Positions 1 to 7,769 of a stretch of DNA of 64,000 nucleotides are shown here, in pieces (positions within the stretch are counted from its first letter, which is position 1; every line of letters begins with the position of its first letter). This DNA comes from Stackebrandtia endophytica (GTDB lineage: Bacteria; Actinomycetota; Actinomycetes; Mycobacteriales; Micromonosporaceae), in the NCBI RefSeq assembly GCF_006716355.1, contig NZ_VFOW01000001.1, forward strand, positions 3,100,001 through 3,164,000, given 5' to 3'. Position numbers and translations under genes: made by a program. Under the pieces are notes generated by a model that ran no database searches, was not told the DNA's origin, and saw nothing but the letters and a program-made list of their open reading frames with translations.

Positions 1-227
1 ACTTTCAGTTCGTCGGCCCGTTGCAGCTCACCATCCAGCCGCAACAGGTCCAACAGTTCGCGATCCTCCACAGTGGCGGTGATAACTGATTCATCGGGTG
101 GAGAGGATTCGGCGGCCTGTTGGGCGGGCGTACGGGCATCGGCTGCCACCCACCACGCTGTCGCGGTCCCCGCGATCAACACGAGTGTGACCGCACCACC
201 GATGATCCGTCCCTTGGTAAAACGCAT
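1..227 (-). CDS. Membrane/secreted protein, N-terminal part (possible membrane-fusion adaptor)
   Basis: Only the first 75 codons are in the window; the gene runs off the left edge. Starting from the ATG whose complement is at 225-227, it reads MRFTKGR followed by a single hydrophobic segment (IIGGAVTLVLIAGTATAWW, residues about 8-26), then an Ala/Pro/Ser-rich stretch and ESVITATVEDRELLDLLRLDG. One uncleaved N-terminal anchor followed by a TATV-E-R-x-L-x-D-x-x-x-x-x-G pattern is typical of HlyD-like/peptidoglycan-binding adaptor proteins that partner ABC exporters in actinomycetes. That family call is inference from a short stretch; the anchor and the start are seen directly. The partner transporter, if any, lies outside the window. 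Confidence 0.6.
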   Translation of the reverse strand, partial: MRFTKGRIIGGAVTLVLIAGTATAWWVAADARTPAQQAAESSPPDESVITATVEDRELLDLLRLDGELQRADELK

Positions 228-441
228 GAATTCGATAGCTTTCGCAGCAAGAAATGGACGATCCTCAGTTAGGACGCGCCCAGGAGGGCTTCGGGTTGTC
301 AAACTTTCGTATTGGTCGTCGGTAATGATCCCGCAGCGGTGCCAAACCAGATTCGAGCGGTTCCATGACCCGTCGTGACCTGGGCGATCACCCGAACACC
401 CGCTGTCGTCGGTGGCGTCGGCCACGGCCTAACCTTGTCTG

Positions 442-1227
442 ATGCGACCGCGGGGCGTGATTACACGCGGCACTACGGCTCACAACCGGCTCAGACGGTT
501 GGATCGGTGGCTGAAGCCGCCCAACCATCCGCAACCGTTGGTCGTCGATCTGGGTTTCGGGGCGGACCCGGTGACCACGGTGGAATGGTATGACCGATTG
601 TGGAAACAACGCGGTGCGGTACGAGTAATCGGTTTGGAGATTGACCCGCAACGCGTCGCGTACGCCCAGTCAGCGACAATTCCGGGAAAACGGGAATTTC
701 GACTGGGTGGATTCGAACTCGCCGGTCTGAAACCTCACCTGGTTCGCGCAATGAATGTGTTGCGCCAATATCCCGAATCCGAGGTGGCGCAGGTGTGGCG
801 GCTGATCGCCGCCAATCTCGCCCCGGACGGACGATTCATCGACGGCACCAGCAGTGAACTGGGACGGGTCGCCAGCTGGATCAGTCACGACACCCGGCGG
901 CCGGTGACCCTCACCTTCGCCGTCGATCTGCGCACCATGACGACTCCGGCGGTATTGGCTGAACGATTGCCCAAGGCTCTCATTCACCGAAACATTCCGG
1001 GCGAACCCGTTCACGAGTTGTTGACGGCATTGGAATCGGCGTGGCGTCACTGCGCGCCCTACCGCGCCTTCGGTCCGCGTGACCGGTGGCGACGCAGCCT
1101 CGACACCCTGGCCGGGGCCGGTTGGCCGGTGCGGGAGACCCCGGCGCGTCGCCGCGACGGCACCCTCACCGTCACCTGGTCGGCGGTGGCGCCGCGATCG
1201 GGTCCGATGGCCGAGACGGCCGGGTGA
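442..1227 (+). CDS. Class I SAM-dependent methyltransferase, substrate unknown
   Basis: 261 residues. A Rossmann methyltransferase motif I is visible near residues 33-45 (LVVDLGFGADPVTTVEWY), followed by the acidic end of strand beta2 (VIGLEIDPQRVAYAQ), where the glutamate would bind the SAM ribose. The C-terminal half is less conserved and gives no substrate clue. The ATG at 442 has no Shine-Dalgarno sequence, but TAACCT at 430-435 sits where a -10 box would place transcription start on or next to the ATG, so the mRNA is probably leaderless. The gene converges on a cysteine dioxygenase homologue with one base between stop codons. Family membership is reasonably clear, the reaction is not. 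Confidence 0.75.
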   Translation: MRPRGVITRGTTAHNRLRRLDRWLKPPNHPQPLVVDLGFGADPVTTVEWYDRLWKQRGAVRVIGLEIDPQRVAYAQSATIPGKREFRLGGFELAGLKPHLVRAMNVLRQYPESEVAQVWRLIAANLAPDGRFIDGTSSELGRVASWISHDTRRPVTLTFAVDLRTMTTPAVLAERLPKALIHRNIPGEPVHELLTALESAWRHCAPYRAFGPRDRWRRSLDTLAGAGWPVRETPARRRDGTLTVTWSAVAPRSGPMAETAG

Positions 1228-1228
1228 G

Positions 1229-1741
1229 TCACCAGTCGGCGCCGGCTCGGATCATCGACGCCAGCCACAGGCCGGACTCGTCGAACAGGTAACGACGCAT
1301 CATCGTCAGCCGGGGCGTGTAGACGTGGACACTGACCGCCGGCACGTCACCTCGGTTGACCAGGGCGTGCACCCCGGTGGCGGGGACGGTCGCGGATTCG
1401 TGTTCACCGATGACGTCGAGGTTCAGGCGAGGGACCTCACCGGGCACGACCGTGTAGTGCGTCAGGCTTCCGCTGGCGACGGCGAACCCCGCGGGGCAGG
1501 GGCGGGATCTGCCGCCGTGGTCGTGTAGGTCGGTGCCCTGGCCGGGCAACCACGCCAGCAGCCACACCTCCATGTCGTCGGTGGCCATCACCTTGCGTGC
1601 CGACCGTGACCGCGGGGTGAACCAGGCGGGCCACCGTGATTCGATCGCCAGGTCGCGGGCGATGGTGGCCGGTGATGTCGACTGTCGGTGGAGAGGAGCG
1701 ACCCGGGGCGTGGCGGAATCGGTCACGGACGTGGTGATCAT
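1229..1741 (-). CDS. Cysteine dioxygenase type I family protein
   Basis: 170 residues with the cupin fold of CDO_I proteins, which use non-haem Fe(II) and O2 to oxidise cysteine to cysteine sulfinate. Seen: WLPGQGTDLHDHGG, giving two of the three iron-ligand histidines (HDH), and a third candidate in VPATGVHALVNRGD; the C-terminal SVHVYTPRL is also typical. The stretch after HDHGG (RSRPCPAGFAVASG) is longer and more basic than the usual GSSGAFAVVSG, so substrate preference may differ; thiol dioxygenases of this fold also act on 3-mercaptopropionate. The usual actinobacterial rhodanese partner is not adjacent. The start ATG (complement 1739-1741) is the longest frame and fits the family length. 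Confidence 0.8.
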   Translation of the reverse strand: MITTSVTDSATPRVAPLHRQSTSPATIARDLAIESRWPAWFTPRSRSARKVMATDDMEVWLLAWLPGQGTDLHDHGGRSRPCPAGFAVASGSLTHYTVVPGEVPRLNLDVIGEHESATVPATGVHALVNRGDVPAVSVHVYTPRLTMMRRYLFDESGLWLASMIRAGADW

Positions 1742-2069
1742 GAGAAGAAGAGGCCTTGATCGGTCGGCCCACCGAATGTGGGCGGCGGAAGCTGGACGGC
1801 GGAGTCGTGATTAGCGACAACAGCCGTACAGCGGCGAAAGCGACCGGTAGAGGTTCATCGCGGAGAAGACTACCGCACCGAGGTGTTGCGCCGCACCGTT
1901 TGTCCGTCCCCATGGCGCGTCGCGTCGCCGATGATGATCACCGGTACAGCGGGTTCTCGTAACTCGTATGGGGCTAAACGATTACAGGTGAGATGAGTTA
2001 GTCTCGCCGGTGGCCCTCGATCCGGGCCGACCACAGTGACACTCGCGGGGGAGCAGAGGAGCATTGCTC
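1742..2069. other. Intergenic, divergent promoter region
   Basis: 328 bases between the divergent starts of the cysteine dioxygenase homologue and the NlpC/P60 gene. No convincing coding sequence. A short imperfect hairpin (GGTGAGA...TCTCGCC, 1988-2009) lies upstream of the hydrolase. c-di-AMP (ydaO) riboswitches often precede such hydrolases in actinomycetes, but the conserved ydaO blocks were looked for and not found. Confidence 0.5.
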
Positions 2070-3050
2070 GTGACCGCTAACCGATTCGGTAGCAGGCGTT
2101 CAAGGGCGTGGGGTATGGCCGTAGCCAGTGCGTTGACCGCACTGGTGATGGCGGCACCGGCCAGCGCTGACCCGATTGGCGACATCGAAGAAAAGATCGA
2201 GGCGCAGGCCGAAGATCTGGAAGTCGTGATCGAGGACTACAACGCGATCACCGAGGAGCTGGCCGACACCAAGGACCAGATCAAGGCCCTTGAGAAGAAG
2301 CTCAAGCCCTTCCAAGAGGAGCTTGACATCCTGTACGACCAGACGGAGCGCATCGCCGTCTCGGCCTACCAGTCTCAGGGACTCACCGGGACCTTCGCGG
2401 TGTTGAACGCCGGCTCTCCGGAGCTGTTCAGCGAGCGGGTCACCGCGCTGAACGGCGCCACCTCCGGTGACGCCCGGTTGATAGCCGAGATCGTCGAGGC
2501 GAAGGCCGAGTACGAGGATGACCTCGGTGTCCTGGACGACCTGAAGGCCACTCAGGCGGCTCAAGAGGCTTATCTCGATGATCAGAAGACCACGATCGAG
2601 GAGGCCATCGAACAGTTGCAGGCCGACCGCAAGGACGCCTACCGTGATGAGGCGGCCGCGCGTGGCGAGACCATCGAATACATCCCCGACTACATTCCGG
2701 GTGATCGTGGTGTCGTGGTGCGACAGGCGATGTCACAGTTGGGCAAGCCGTACGTGTGGGCGGCGGCCGGCCCGGACGCCTTCGACTGTTCGGGTCTGAT
2801 CCTGGACGCTTATGCGCAGATCGGTATCCACCTGCCGCATCTGGCCTCGTCGCAGTACAACCAGTCGATGAGGATCAGTCGGGACGCCTTGTTGCCCGGT
2901 GACCTCGTGTTCTACAACGGCTTGGCACACGTGGCGATGTACATCGGTGACGGATATGTGGTTCATGCGCCGACCAGCGGCGATGTCGTGAAGATAGCCA
3001 CGATCGACGGCGCGGCGACACCGTATTACGGTGCTGGTCGACTGCTGTGA
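2070..3050 (+). CDS. Secreted NlpC/P60 peptidoglycan endopeptidase with coiled-coil N-terminus
   Basis: About 326 residues. Residues 1-34 are a signal peptide (basic start, hydrophobic core, ASA-D cleavage site). Residues about 36-100 and 140-195 are Glu/Lys/Asp-rich heptad coiled coils, as in the RipA/RPF-interacting class of cell-wall hydrolases. The C-terminal NlpC/P60 domain (about 212-326) has the catalytic Cys240 in DAFDCSGL, His287 in GLAHVAMYIG and a third polar residue, His299, in YVVHAP. Such enzymes cut D-Glu-mDAP stem peptide bonds and aid daughter-cell separation; the coiled coil probably autoinhibits or docks. I chose GTG at 2070 over the TTG at 2064 because AGGAG at 2057-2061 is 8 bases from the GTG but only 2 from the TTG. 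Confidence 0.92.
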   Translation: MTANRFGSRRSRAWGMAVASALTALVMAAPASADPIGDIEEKIEAQAEDLEVVIEDYNAITEELADTKDQIKALEKKLKPFQEELDILYDQTERIAVSAYQSQGLTGTFAVLNAGSPELFSERVTALNGATSGDARLIAEIVEAKAEYEDDLGVLDDLKATQAAQEAYLDDQKTTIEEAIEQLQADRKDAYRDEAAARGETIEYIPDYIPGDRGVVVRQAMSQLGKPYVWAAAGPDAFDCSGLILDAYAQIGIHLPHLASSQYNQSMRISRDALLPGDLVFYNGLAHVAMYIGDGYVVHAPTSGDVVKIATIDGAATPYYGAGRLL

Positions 3051-3107
3051 TGTGACGGAACGTTCGACGGGCCTCGTCTGCCGGGATGGAGACGGGGCCC
3101 GTTCTCG

Positions 3108-3851
3108 TTAAGCGGGGATCCCCAGTGTCAGGTAGGCGAACCCGAACAGTTCGCGGGTGCCGGTCAGCCACCGGGTGCGGTGCGACTCGTAGCGTTCCCG
3201 CACGTCCGGCGCGGTCTCGGTGTCGCCGTGTTCGAGCAGCCAGTGCGCCTGGTCGGCGAGGTGCCCGGACTCGAAGTGGTCCCACTCGTCCCGGCTCACC
3301 GCCTCGATCCACAGTGGTTGATAGCCGGCGTCGGCGGTCATGTCGACCAAGCCGGCCAGTTCCGGGTATTCGTCGGCCGATGCGTCGGGCCACAGTCGCT
3401 CCAGCTCCGCCGGGCTGGGCCGGTGCTCCCAGAACCCTTCGGCGAACAGCAGCCGCCCGCCGGGGTTGACGAGTGGCTTCAGTGCGCGCAACGCGGTCGG
3501 AATGTCACCGTAGGCGTGTGAGGCCCCGATGCACATGACCACGTCGGCGGGGGTGGAGTGATCGGCGCCGGGGCCTTCGATGAAGGTGACGCGATCGGCC
3601 AGCCCACGTTCCTGCGCGTTGGCCCGGCCGCGGGTGACATCGGGTTGGTCGGTGTCGACGCCGACCCCACTGGCATCGGGGCAGGCCGCGAGCAGTTGGA
3701 GCAGCAGTTCGCCCCATCCGCAGCCGATGTCGACCACCGTGGTCGGACGGGTCGCCGCCAGGTACCGCACGATGCGATCGGCACGGGGTTGCGACAGTGG
3801 AGAGGCGAAATCGAGGTAAGTCCCGTATGCGGGACCGGCGATACTGGTCAT
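3108..3851 (-). CDS. Class I SAM-dependent methyltransferase
   Basis: 247 residues. Motif I is clear (TTVVDIGCGWGELLLQLL, residues about 36-53), followed by an acidic ribose-binding position (GVGVDTDQPDV) and post-motif segments DVVMCIGASHAYGD and LKPLVNPGGRLLFAEG, the canonical layout of ubiE/SmtA-like methyltransferases. The C-terminal region (VSRDEWDHFESGHL) is characteristic of a group of uncharacterised actinobacterial enzymes. The acceptor is unknown. It stands alone between the NlpC/P60 gene (convergent) and a tiny ORF. Confidence 0.85.
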   Translation of the reverse strand: MTSIAGPAYGTYLDFASPLSQPRADRIVRYLAATRPTTVVDIGCGWGELLLQLLAACPDASGVGVDTDQPDVTRGRANAQERGLADRVTFIEGPGADHSTPADVVMCIGASHAYGDIPTALRALKPLVNPGGRLLFAEGFWEHRPSPAELERLWPDASADEYPELAGLVDMTADAGYQPLWIEAVSRDEWDHFESGHLADQAHWLLEHGDTETAPDVRERYESHRTRWLTGTRELFGFAYLTLGIPA

Positions 3852-3904
3852 CGCCGCTTACTGTGCCCAAGCCCACGACATCGATGCAAGCCAAATATCG
3901 ACGG

Positions 3905-3988
3905 TCAGTATTCGTCGTGCCGCCGGTCGCGTCGGGTCTGCCATTCGTCACGTGAAACGGCCATTGGCTGTGCGGCGTCGATGGTCAT
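3905..3988 (-). CDS. Possible 27-residue small protein or gene remnant
   Basis: A short frame reading MTIDAAQPMAVSRDEWQTRR and ending DRRHDEY. GGAG is placed 8 bases before the ATG on the minus strand (complement of about 3997-4000), which is why I list it. The SRDEWQTRRDRR segment resembles the start of larger SxEEWxxxRxxR proteins (for example DUF1684-type), so it may be what remains of a deleted gene rather than a functional microprotein. It sits 53 bases upstream of the methyltransferase on the same strand and could act as a leader. Coding status is not proven. Confidence 0.25.
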   Translation of the reverse strand: MTIDAAQPMAVSRDEWQTRRDRRHDEY

Positions 3989-4120
3989 GGTGTCCACTCC
4001 GTCGGGCTGATGGTCGTTTGTCCGCGACCATATGGGACGGTTGTGACATTGAGGACCGTTCGTGTGAATGAGGTTTCGTGATCGGGCGGACATGTCGTAT
4101 CCCCGTCTTAGTCTCGTTTC

Positions 4121-4714
4121 GTGAATGAGAAGGCGATCGGTTCGGGCGAGGTGTCGGATCCGCTGGTCATCGCGGATGTGTCCGGCTGGCGGCGATGGCT
4201 CGACGAGAACGAGGACACCTCCGACGGCGTGTGGCTGCTGATGGGTAAGAAGGGGAAGGCGTCACCGACGTCGATCACGCGGCAGCCCGTGTTGGAGGAG
4301 GCGCTATGCAGCGGTTGGATCGACGGGCAGGCCCGCAGTCGCGATGACGTGACCTACCTTCAGCGGTACACGCCGCGCCGCAGGAGGTCACTGTGGTCGA
4401 AACGCAACATCGGTCTGGTCGCCCGATTGATCGAGGAGGGCCGGATGCGTCCGCGTGGGTATGCCGAGATCGATGCCGCGAAGGCGGACGGTCGGTGGGA
4501 GCGCGCCTACGACGGGCCCGCGACCGCGCAGGTGCCGCCGGAGTTGGCGGCGGCACTGGATCGCTCGCCGGTCGCGTCGCGGGCGTTCGCGGAACTGAAG
4601 GGGCAGGACCGTTACTCGATCCTTCACCAGGTCATGACCGCCGCGACAGAGGCGACCCGGGATCGCCGCATTGACCGGATCGTCGAACGGTTGGAGCAGG
4701 GCCGAACGTCGTAG
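4121..4714 (+). CDS. YdeI/OmdA family protein
   Basis: 197 residues of the YdeI/OmpD-associated (bacteriocin-protection) family. Recognisable blocks are WRRWLDENEDTSDGVWLLMGKKG, SITRQPVLEEALCSGWIDGQ, YLQRYTPRRRRSLWSKRNI and the C-terminal helix pair ending RRIDRIVERLEQGR. Members are cytoplasmic; the biochemical role is poorly defined. The GTG at 4121 has no Shine-Dalgarno, but TAGTCT at 4109-4114 is a -10-like box six bases upstream of the GTG, so a leaderless transcript is likely. It converges on the type III PKS operon. Confidence 0.85.
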   Translation: MNEKAIGSGEVSDPLVIADVSGWRRWLDENEDTSDGVWLLMGKKGKASPTSITRQPVLEEALCSGWIDGQARSRDDVTYLQRYTPRRRRSLWSKRNIGLVARLIEEGRMRPRGYAEIDAAKADGRWERAYDGPATAQVPPELAAALDRSPVASRAFAELKGQDRYSILHQVMTAATEATRDRRIDRIVERLEQGRTS

Positions 4715-4767
4715 CGGCTGGTCCTCTGGTGGGTGTCGGCTCTGATCACCGACGTGACCACACGTGT

Positions 4768-5796
4768 TCAGACGCTGCGCAACAACGCCGAGTACAACGT
4801 CAACCCGGGCCCGAACGCGGTGGCGACGACTTCGTGGGGGCGTTGTCGGGCGTATTCGCGCAGAATCATGAGAATCGTCGCGGATGAACAGTTTCCGAAG
4901 TCGCGCAGGATGTCTCGCGAGACTCGAAGCTGCGGTTCCGACAGCGCCAGCGACTTCTCGGCGACGTCGAGGATGCGGCTGCCGCCGGGGTGGATGGCCC
5001 ACGCGTCGATGTCGTCGCGTTCCAGGTCATGGCGTTTCAGCAACGCGCCGACCGCATCCGGCAGGTGTCGAGCCAGGACCAGCGGTACCCGCGCGGACAG
5101 TCCCATCCGGAAGCCGTGGTCGGTGATGTGCCAGGTCATCGCCCCGGCGTGGGCGGTGTCGGTGCGTGCCGCGACGTCGAGGACGGCCAGTCCCGACCCG
5201 TCGGGCACCACCACGACGGCGGCCGCCGCGTCGGAGAACAACGCGTGGGCCACCGCCTGTTCGGTGGTCAACGGTCCGGGCGCCAGATGCAGGCTGGTCA
5301 GTTCCACGCACAGCAGCGCGGCTGGCTTGCCGTGGGCACGGACGTGATCGGCGACGGCGGCGAGTCCGGGGATCGCCGCGTAGCAGCCCATGTGTCCGAT
5401 GAAGAGGCGCTGGGTGTCGATCGAGGCGCCGAGACGGTCGGCGAGCCGGATGTCGAGACCGGGTGTGGCGTAACCGGTGCAGGAGACGACGGCGATCAGT
5501 CCCAGTTGGGCGCCGCGGACTCCGGCGTCGTCGAGTGCCTGTCGCAGCGCCTGTTCGCCCAGGGGCAGCGCCTCGGTCTCGTACCGGTCCATCCGTTCGG
5601 CGGTGGTCCATTGGGAGACGTCCTCCTTGATCGGGTTGACCACTCCGTGCCGGGTGTCGACGCCGGCGTTGCGGAAGATCCGCATCGAGCGGTCGGTGCC
5701 GTCGGTGTGGTTGACGAAGAAGCCGTCCCAGAGGTCGTCCTGTCGCATCGGTGGCGGCACGGCGACGCCGTAGCCGGCGATCACGGGTGTCACCAT
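4768..5796 (-). CDS. Type III polyketide synthase (chalcone/stilbene synthase family)
   Basis: 342 residues with the complete Cys-His-Asn triad: Cys138 in FIGHMGCYAAIPGL, His269 in AWAIHPGGSRILD and Asn302 in FGNCSSATIL. Such homodimeric enzymes extend an acyl-CoA starter with malonyl-CoA and cyclise it to resorcinols, pyrones or naphthalenes. The last gene of a three-gene minus-strand operon: its ATG (complement 5794-5796) overlaps the stop of the flavoprotein by several bases, with GGAG 5 bases before it, so translation is probably coupled. A longer upstream reading (21 extra Arg-rich codons) is the shadow of the preceding gene. Starter and product cannot be read from sequence; the neighbouring UbiA gene suggests a prenylated product. 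Confidence 0.93.
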   Translation of the reverse strand: MVTPVIAGYGVAVPPPMRQDDLWDGFFVNHTDGTDRSMRIFRNAGVDTRHGVVNPIKEDVSQWTTAERMDRYETEALPLGEQALRQALDDAGVRGAQLGLIAVVSCTGYATPGLDIRLADRLGASIDTQRLFIGHMGCYAAIPGLAAVADHVRAHGKPAALLCVELTSLHLAPGPLTTEQAVAHALFSDAAAAVVVVPDGSGLAVLDVAARTDTAHAGAMTWHITDHGFRMGLSARVPLVLARHLPDAVGALLKRHDLERDDIDAWAIHPGGSRILDVAEKSLALSEPQLRVSRDILRDFGNCSSATILMILREYARQRPHEVVATAFGPGLTLYSALLRSV

Positions 5797-6929
5797 CGTG
5801 GCTCCGAGGTCGCGTAGGGATCGCCGCCGAGGGCGGCGACGCCGAGCCAGTCGGCGCACACGTCCGAGGTGGCCGGTTGCAGCGCACCGCAGCGGGCGTC
5901 TCGAAACAGGCGTTCCAGCGGATTGCCGCTGCGAATGGCGGAGGCGCCCGCCACCTCCATCATGGAGGCCGTGGTGTCGGCGGCCGCGTCACCGGCCAGC
6001 AGTTTCGCCCGCCACACCCAGGTCGACGCGTCGGGATCACCGGCGTCGACCAGGCTCGCCGCGTGACGCAGTGTCGACAGTGCGGCCGATACCGCCGCGT
6101 CTGCCCGGCCCAGCCGGGTGCGTACCGACGGCAGGGCGGCGAGGTTGCGTTGGTTGGCCTGTTCGGCGGCGGACTCGATCGCCGCCCGGGCGACTCCGAT
6201 GTAGACCGCCGCGTAGCTGGCGACCATCCAGTGAGGTGCTATCTGGGCGGCCAGCATCGTGATGCCCTCGACACCTCCCACCAGGGCCGCCGGGGGCAGC
6301 GTCACATCGAAGTGGACGTCGTGACTTCCGGTGGCCCGCATGCCCATGGTGTCCCAGGTGGGGTCGACGGTGACGCCGTCGGTCGCCGGAACCAGGAACT
6401 GCGAGACGGTGTCGGGGTTCTCGGTGTTGCGCGCGGCCACGAGGTAGGCGTCGGCATAGCCCGCGCCGGACACGAACGCCTTGTCCGCGGTCAGATGGAA
6501 ACCGCCGTCGACGCGGGTGTAGCGACTGGTCATCTTGGACAGCCGAGAGCCGACGCCGCGTTCGCTCATCGCGACCGCGTACAGCGAACCGTTGACCGCG
6601 CCGGTCAGGATCTCGTCGCGCCGCGCCGGATAGTCGGCCGCGCCCAGCTCTTCGGCCAGTTCGTCGGGGGCGGTGGCCAACGCGCCGGTGACTCCGGCGT
6701 GCATGTTGAAGATCAATCCGGTGGCGCCGTTGCCTCGCCCGAGGTGATAGGCGACGTCCACGTACTCCCGGAACGTGGCACCGAGCCCCTTCAGCCGGCC
6801 GGGCACCATGATCCCGAGGAGGCCCGCCTCGCGCAGTTCGGTGAAGTCGGCCTTCGGAAACGAGGCGTCTCGGTCGTGTTCGAAGGCGCGTTCTCGCATC
6901 CTCGGCACCATTTGACGCACTTCACGCAC
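5790..6929 (-). CDS. Acyl-CoA dehydrogenase-fold flavoprotein, possibly a hydroxylase/monooxygenase
   Basis: About 379 residues with ACAD architecture: N-terminal helices, the FAD-contacting middle (VAMSERGVGSRLSK, TADKAFVSGAGYADAYLVAAR, WDTMGMRATGSHDVHFD) and the C-terminal helical bundle (LFRDARCGALQPATSDV). In classical dehydrogenases the last block carries a catalytic Glu (EGT); here it reads ATSDV, so the catalytic base is not evident. Related sequences with this replacement include flavin-dependent N- or C-monooxygenases, so ring hydroxylation of the polyketide is a reasonable alternative to dehydrogenation. I chose GTG (complement 6927-6929), overlapping the upstream stop, because GGGAG lies 6 bases before it. 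ATG at 6911 is the fallback. Confidence 0.85.
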   Translation of the reverse strand: MREVRQMVPRMRERAFEHDRDASFPKADFTELREAGLLGIMVPGRLKGLGATFREYVDVAYHLGRGNGATGLIFNMHAGVTGALATAPDELAEELGAADYPARRDEILTGAVNGSLYAVAMSERGVGSRLSKMTSRYTRVDGGFHLTADKAFVSGAGYADAYLVAARNTENPDTVSQFLVPATDGVTVDPTWDTMGMRATGSHDVHFDVTLPPAALVGGVEGITMLAAQIAPHWMVASYAAVYIGVARAAIESAAEQANQRNLAALPSVRTRLGRADAAVSAALSTLRHAASLVDAGDPDASTWVWRAKLLAGDAAADTTASMMEVAGASAIRSGNPLERLFRDARCGALQPATSDVCADWLGVAALGGDPYATSEPRW

Positions 6930-7743
6930 TCTTGACTCCCAAACCGGCGTAGAGGATCGACGTTGACCTGGTGCGAACGATGGGCACCGTTCCGGTCCGG
7001 TGACGCAGCCACCGCAGAAACGGCCGAGCGGCGGGCCGGATACCCCACAATTCCATGACCACACCGTGCGCGGCGGCTACGTCGCGCAACCGGCGTGGCG
7101 GAACGAACAGGTCTGGATCGTGGATACCGGGCGGTGGCCCGCCGGGCATCCGTTCGGCGAGATGGACCGCGACGATCCTGCTCAGCAGGGTCTTGGCCAG
7201 GGTGTCGACGACGAGCGTGCCGCCGGGCCGCAGGATGCGGCAGCACTGCGCCACGACTCCCGCCCAGTCGGGGACGTGTTCCAGGATCTCTCCGGCGATC
7301 ACCACGTCGGCGGATTCGTCGGCGATCGGTATGGCGGCGGCGTCGGCTCGGATGGCGTGGATGTTGTGTCGCGCGGCGATGTCGGCGTTGGTCTGTCGCA
7401 GGTCGAGGCCGATGTGGTGGTATCCGGACACGTGGGGGGCGTTGAGACCGCCGCCGCAACCGACGTCGACGAGGATGGCGTCGTCGCGGGTCGGCGGCGG
7501 TATGAGGGCGCACCTGGCTTCGGCCAACCAGTGCAGCATCGCGAACGGGCCGTTGGGTTCCCACCAGTGTTCGGCCAGGTCGTCGTACTGCCGAGGGTCG
7601 TTTCGTGCGAGAAGTCGTCTGTGGGCCGCGTTCGGCGGGGGCGGCGGTCGTCGTGTAACAGAACGGCGGGTTTGAAGACGGCTTCCGGGGTCGTGGCGGC
7701 TCGATCCGGTCTCGCGGGCGCCTTCCGCGGCATGTTCGGTCAT
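6922..7743 (-). CDS. UbiG-like SAM-dependent O-methyltransferase
   Basis: 273 residues; residues from about 48 on follow the UbiG pattern: NDPRQYDDLAEHWWEPNGPF, motif I DAILVDVGCGGGLNAP, the acidic GLDLRQTN, GEILEHVPDW and LRPGGTLVVDTL. UbiG-type enzymes methylate phenolic hydroxyls next to a prenyl chain, which suits a UbiA neighbour and a phenolic polyketide. First gene of the three-gene operon. The first 45 or so residues are not part of the family and include codons lying on a fragment of the 165-bp mobile element found at 17990-18154. No in-frame ATG/GTG exists between that fragment and NDPRQY, so the extension seems to be translated. ATG at 7743 is preferred over GTG 7746 for spacing to GAAGG. 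Confidence 0.87.
   Translation of the reverse strand: MTEHAAEGARETGSSRHDPGSRLQTRRSVTRRPPPPPNAAHRRLLARNDPRQYDDLAEHWWEPNGPFAMLHWLAEARCALIPPPTRDDAILVDVGCGGGLNAPHVSGYHHIGLDLRQTNADIAARHNIHAIRADAAAIPIADESADVVIAGEILEHVPDWAGVVAQCCRILRPGGTLVVDTLAKTLLSRIVAVHLAERMPGGPPPGIHDPDLFVPPRRLRDVAAAHGVVMELWGIRPAARPFLRWLRHRTGTVPIVRTRSTSILYAGLGVKSA
7646..7685 (+). repeat. Solo end of the 18-kb MITE, inside a methyltransferase gene
   Basis: Forty bases match the right end of the element at 17990-18154 (there 18115-18154) with about five differences, all transitions, finishing in the same GGTTTGAAGAC-GCTTC terminal inverted repeat. The left end is absent: the place where it should lie holds conserved methyltransferase codons. 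It therefore looks like a decayed insertion now contributing N-terminal residues of the UbiG-like protein. Confidence 0.75.
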
Positions 7744-7769
7744 CACGCCTTCAATCTGTCGAGTCGGTA

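Noticed and set aside
1742-2069. c-di-AMP (ydaO) riboswitch upstream of the NlpC/P60 gene
   Set aside because: Expected by analogy with other actinomycetes, but the conserved blocks of the motif could not be found.
5751-6935. A long plus-strand frame across the flavoprotein gene
   Set aside because: Antisense to a protein with ACAD motifs; no ribosome site and glycine/arginine-rich random composition.
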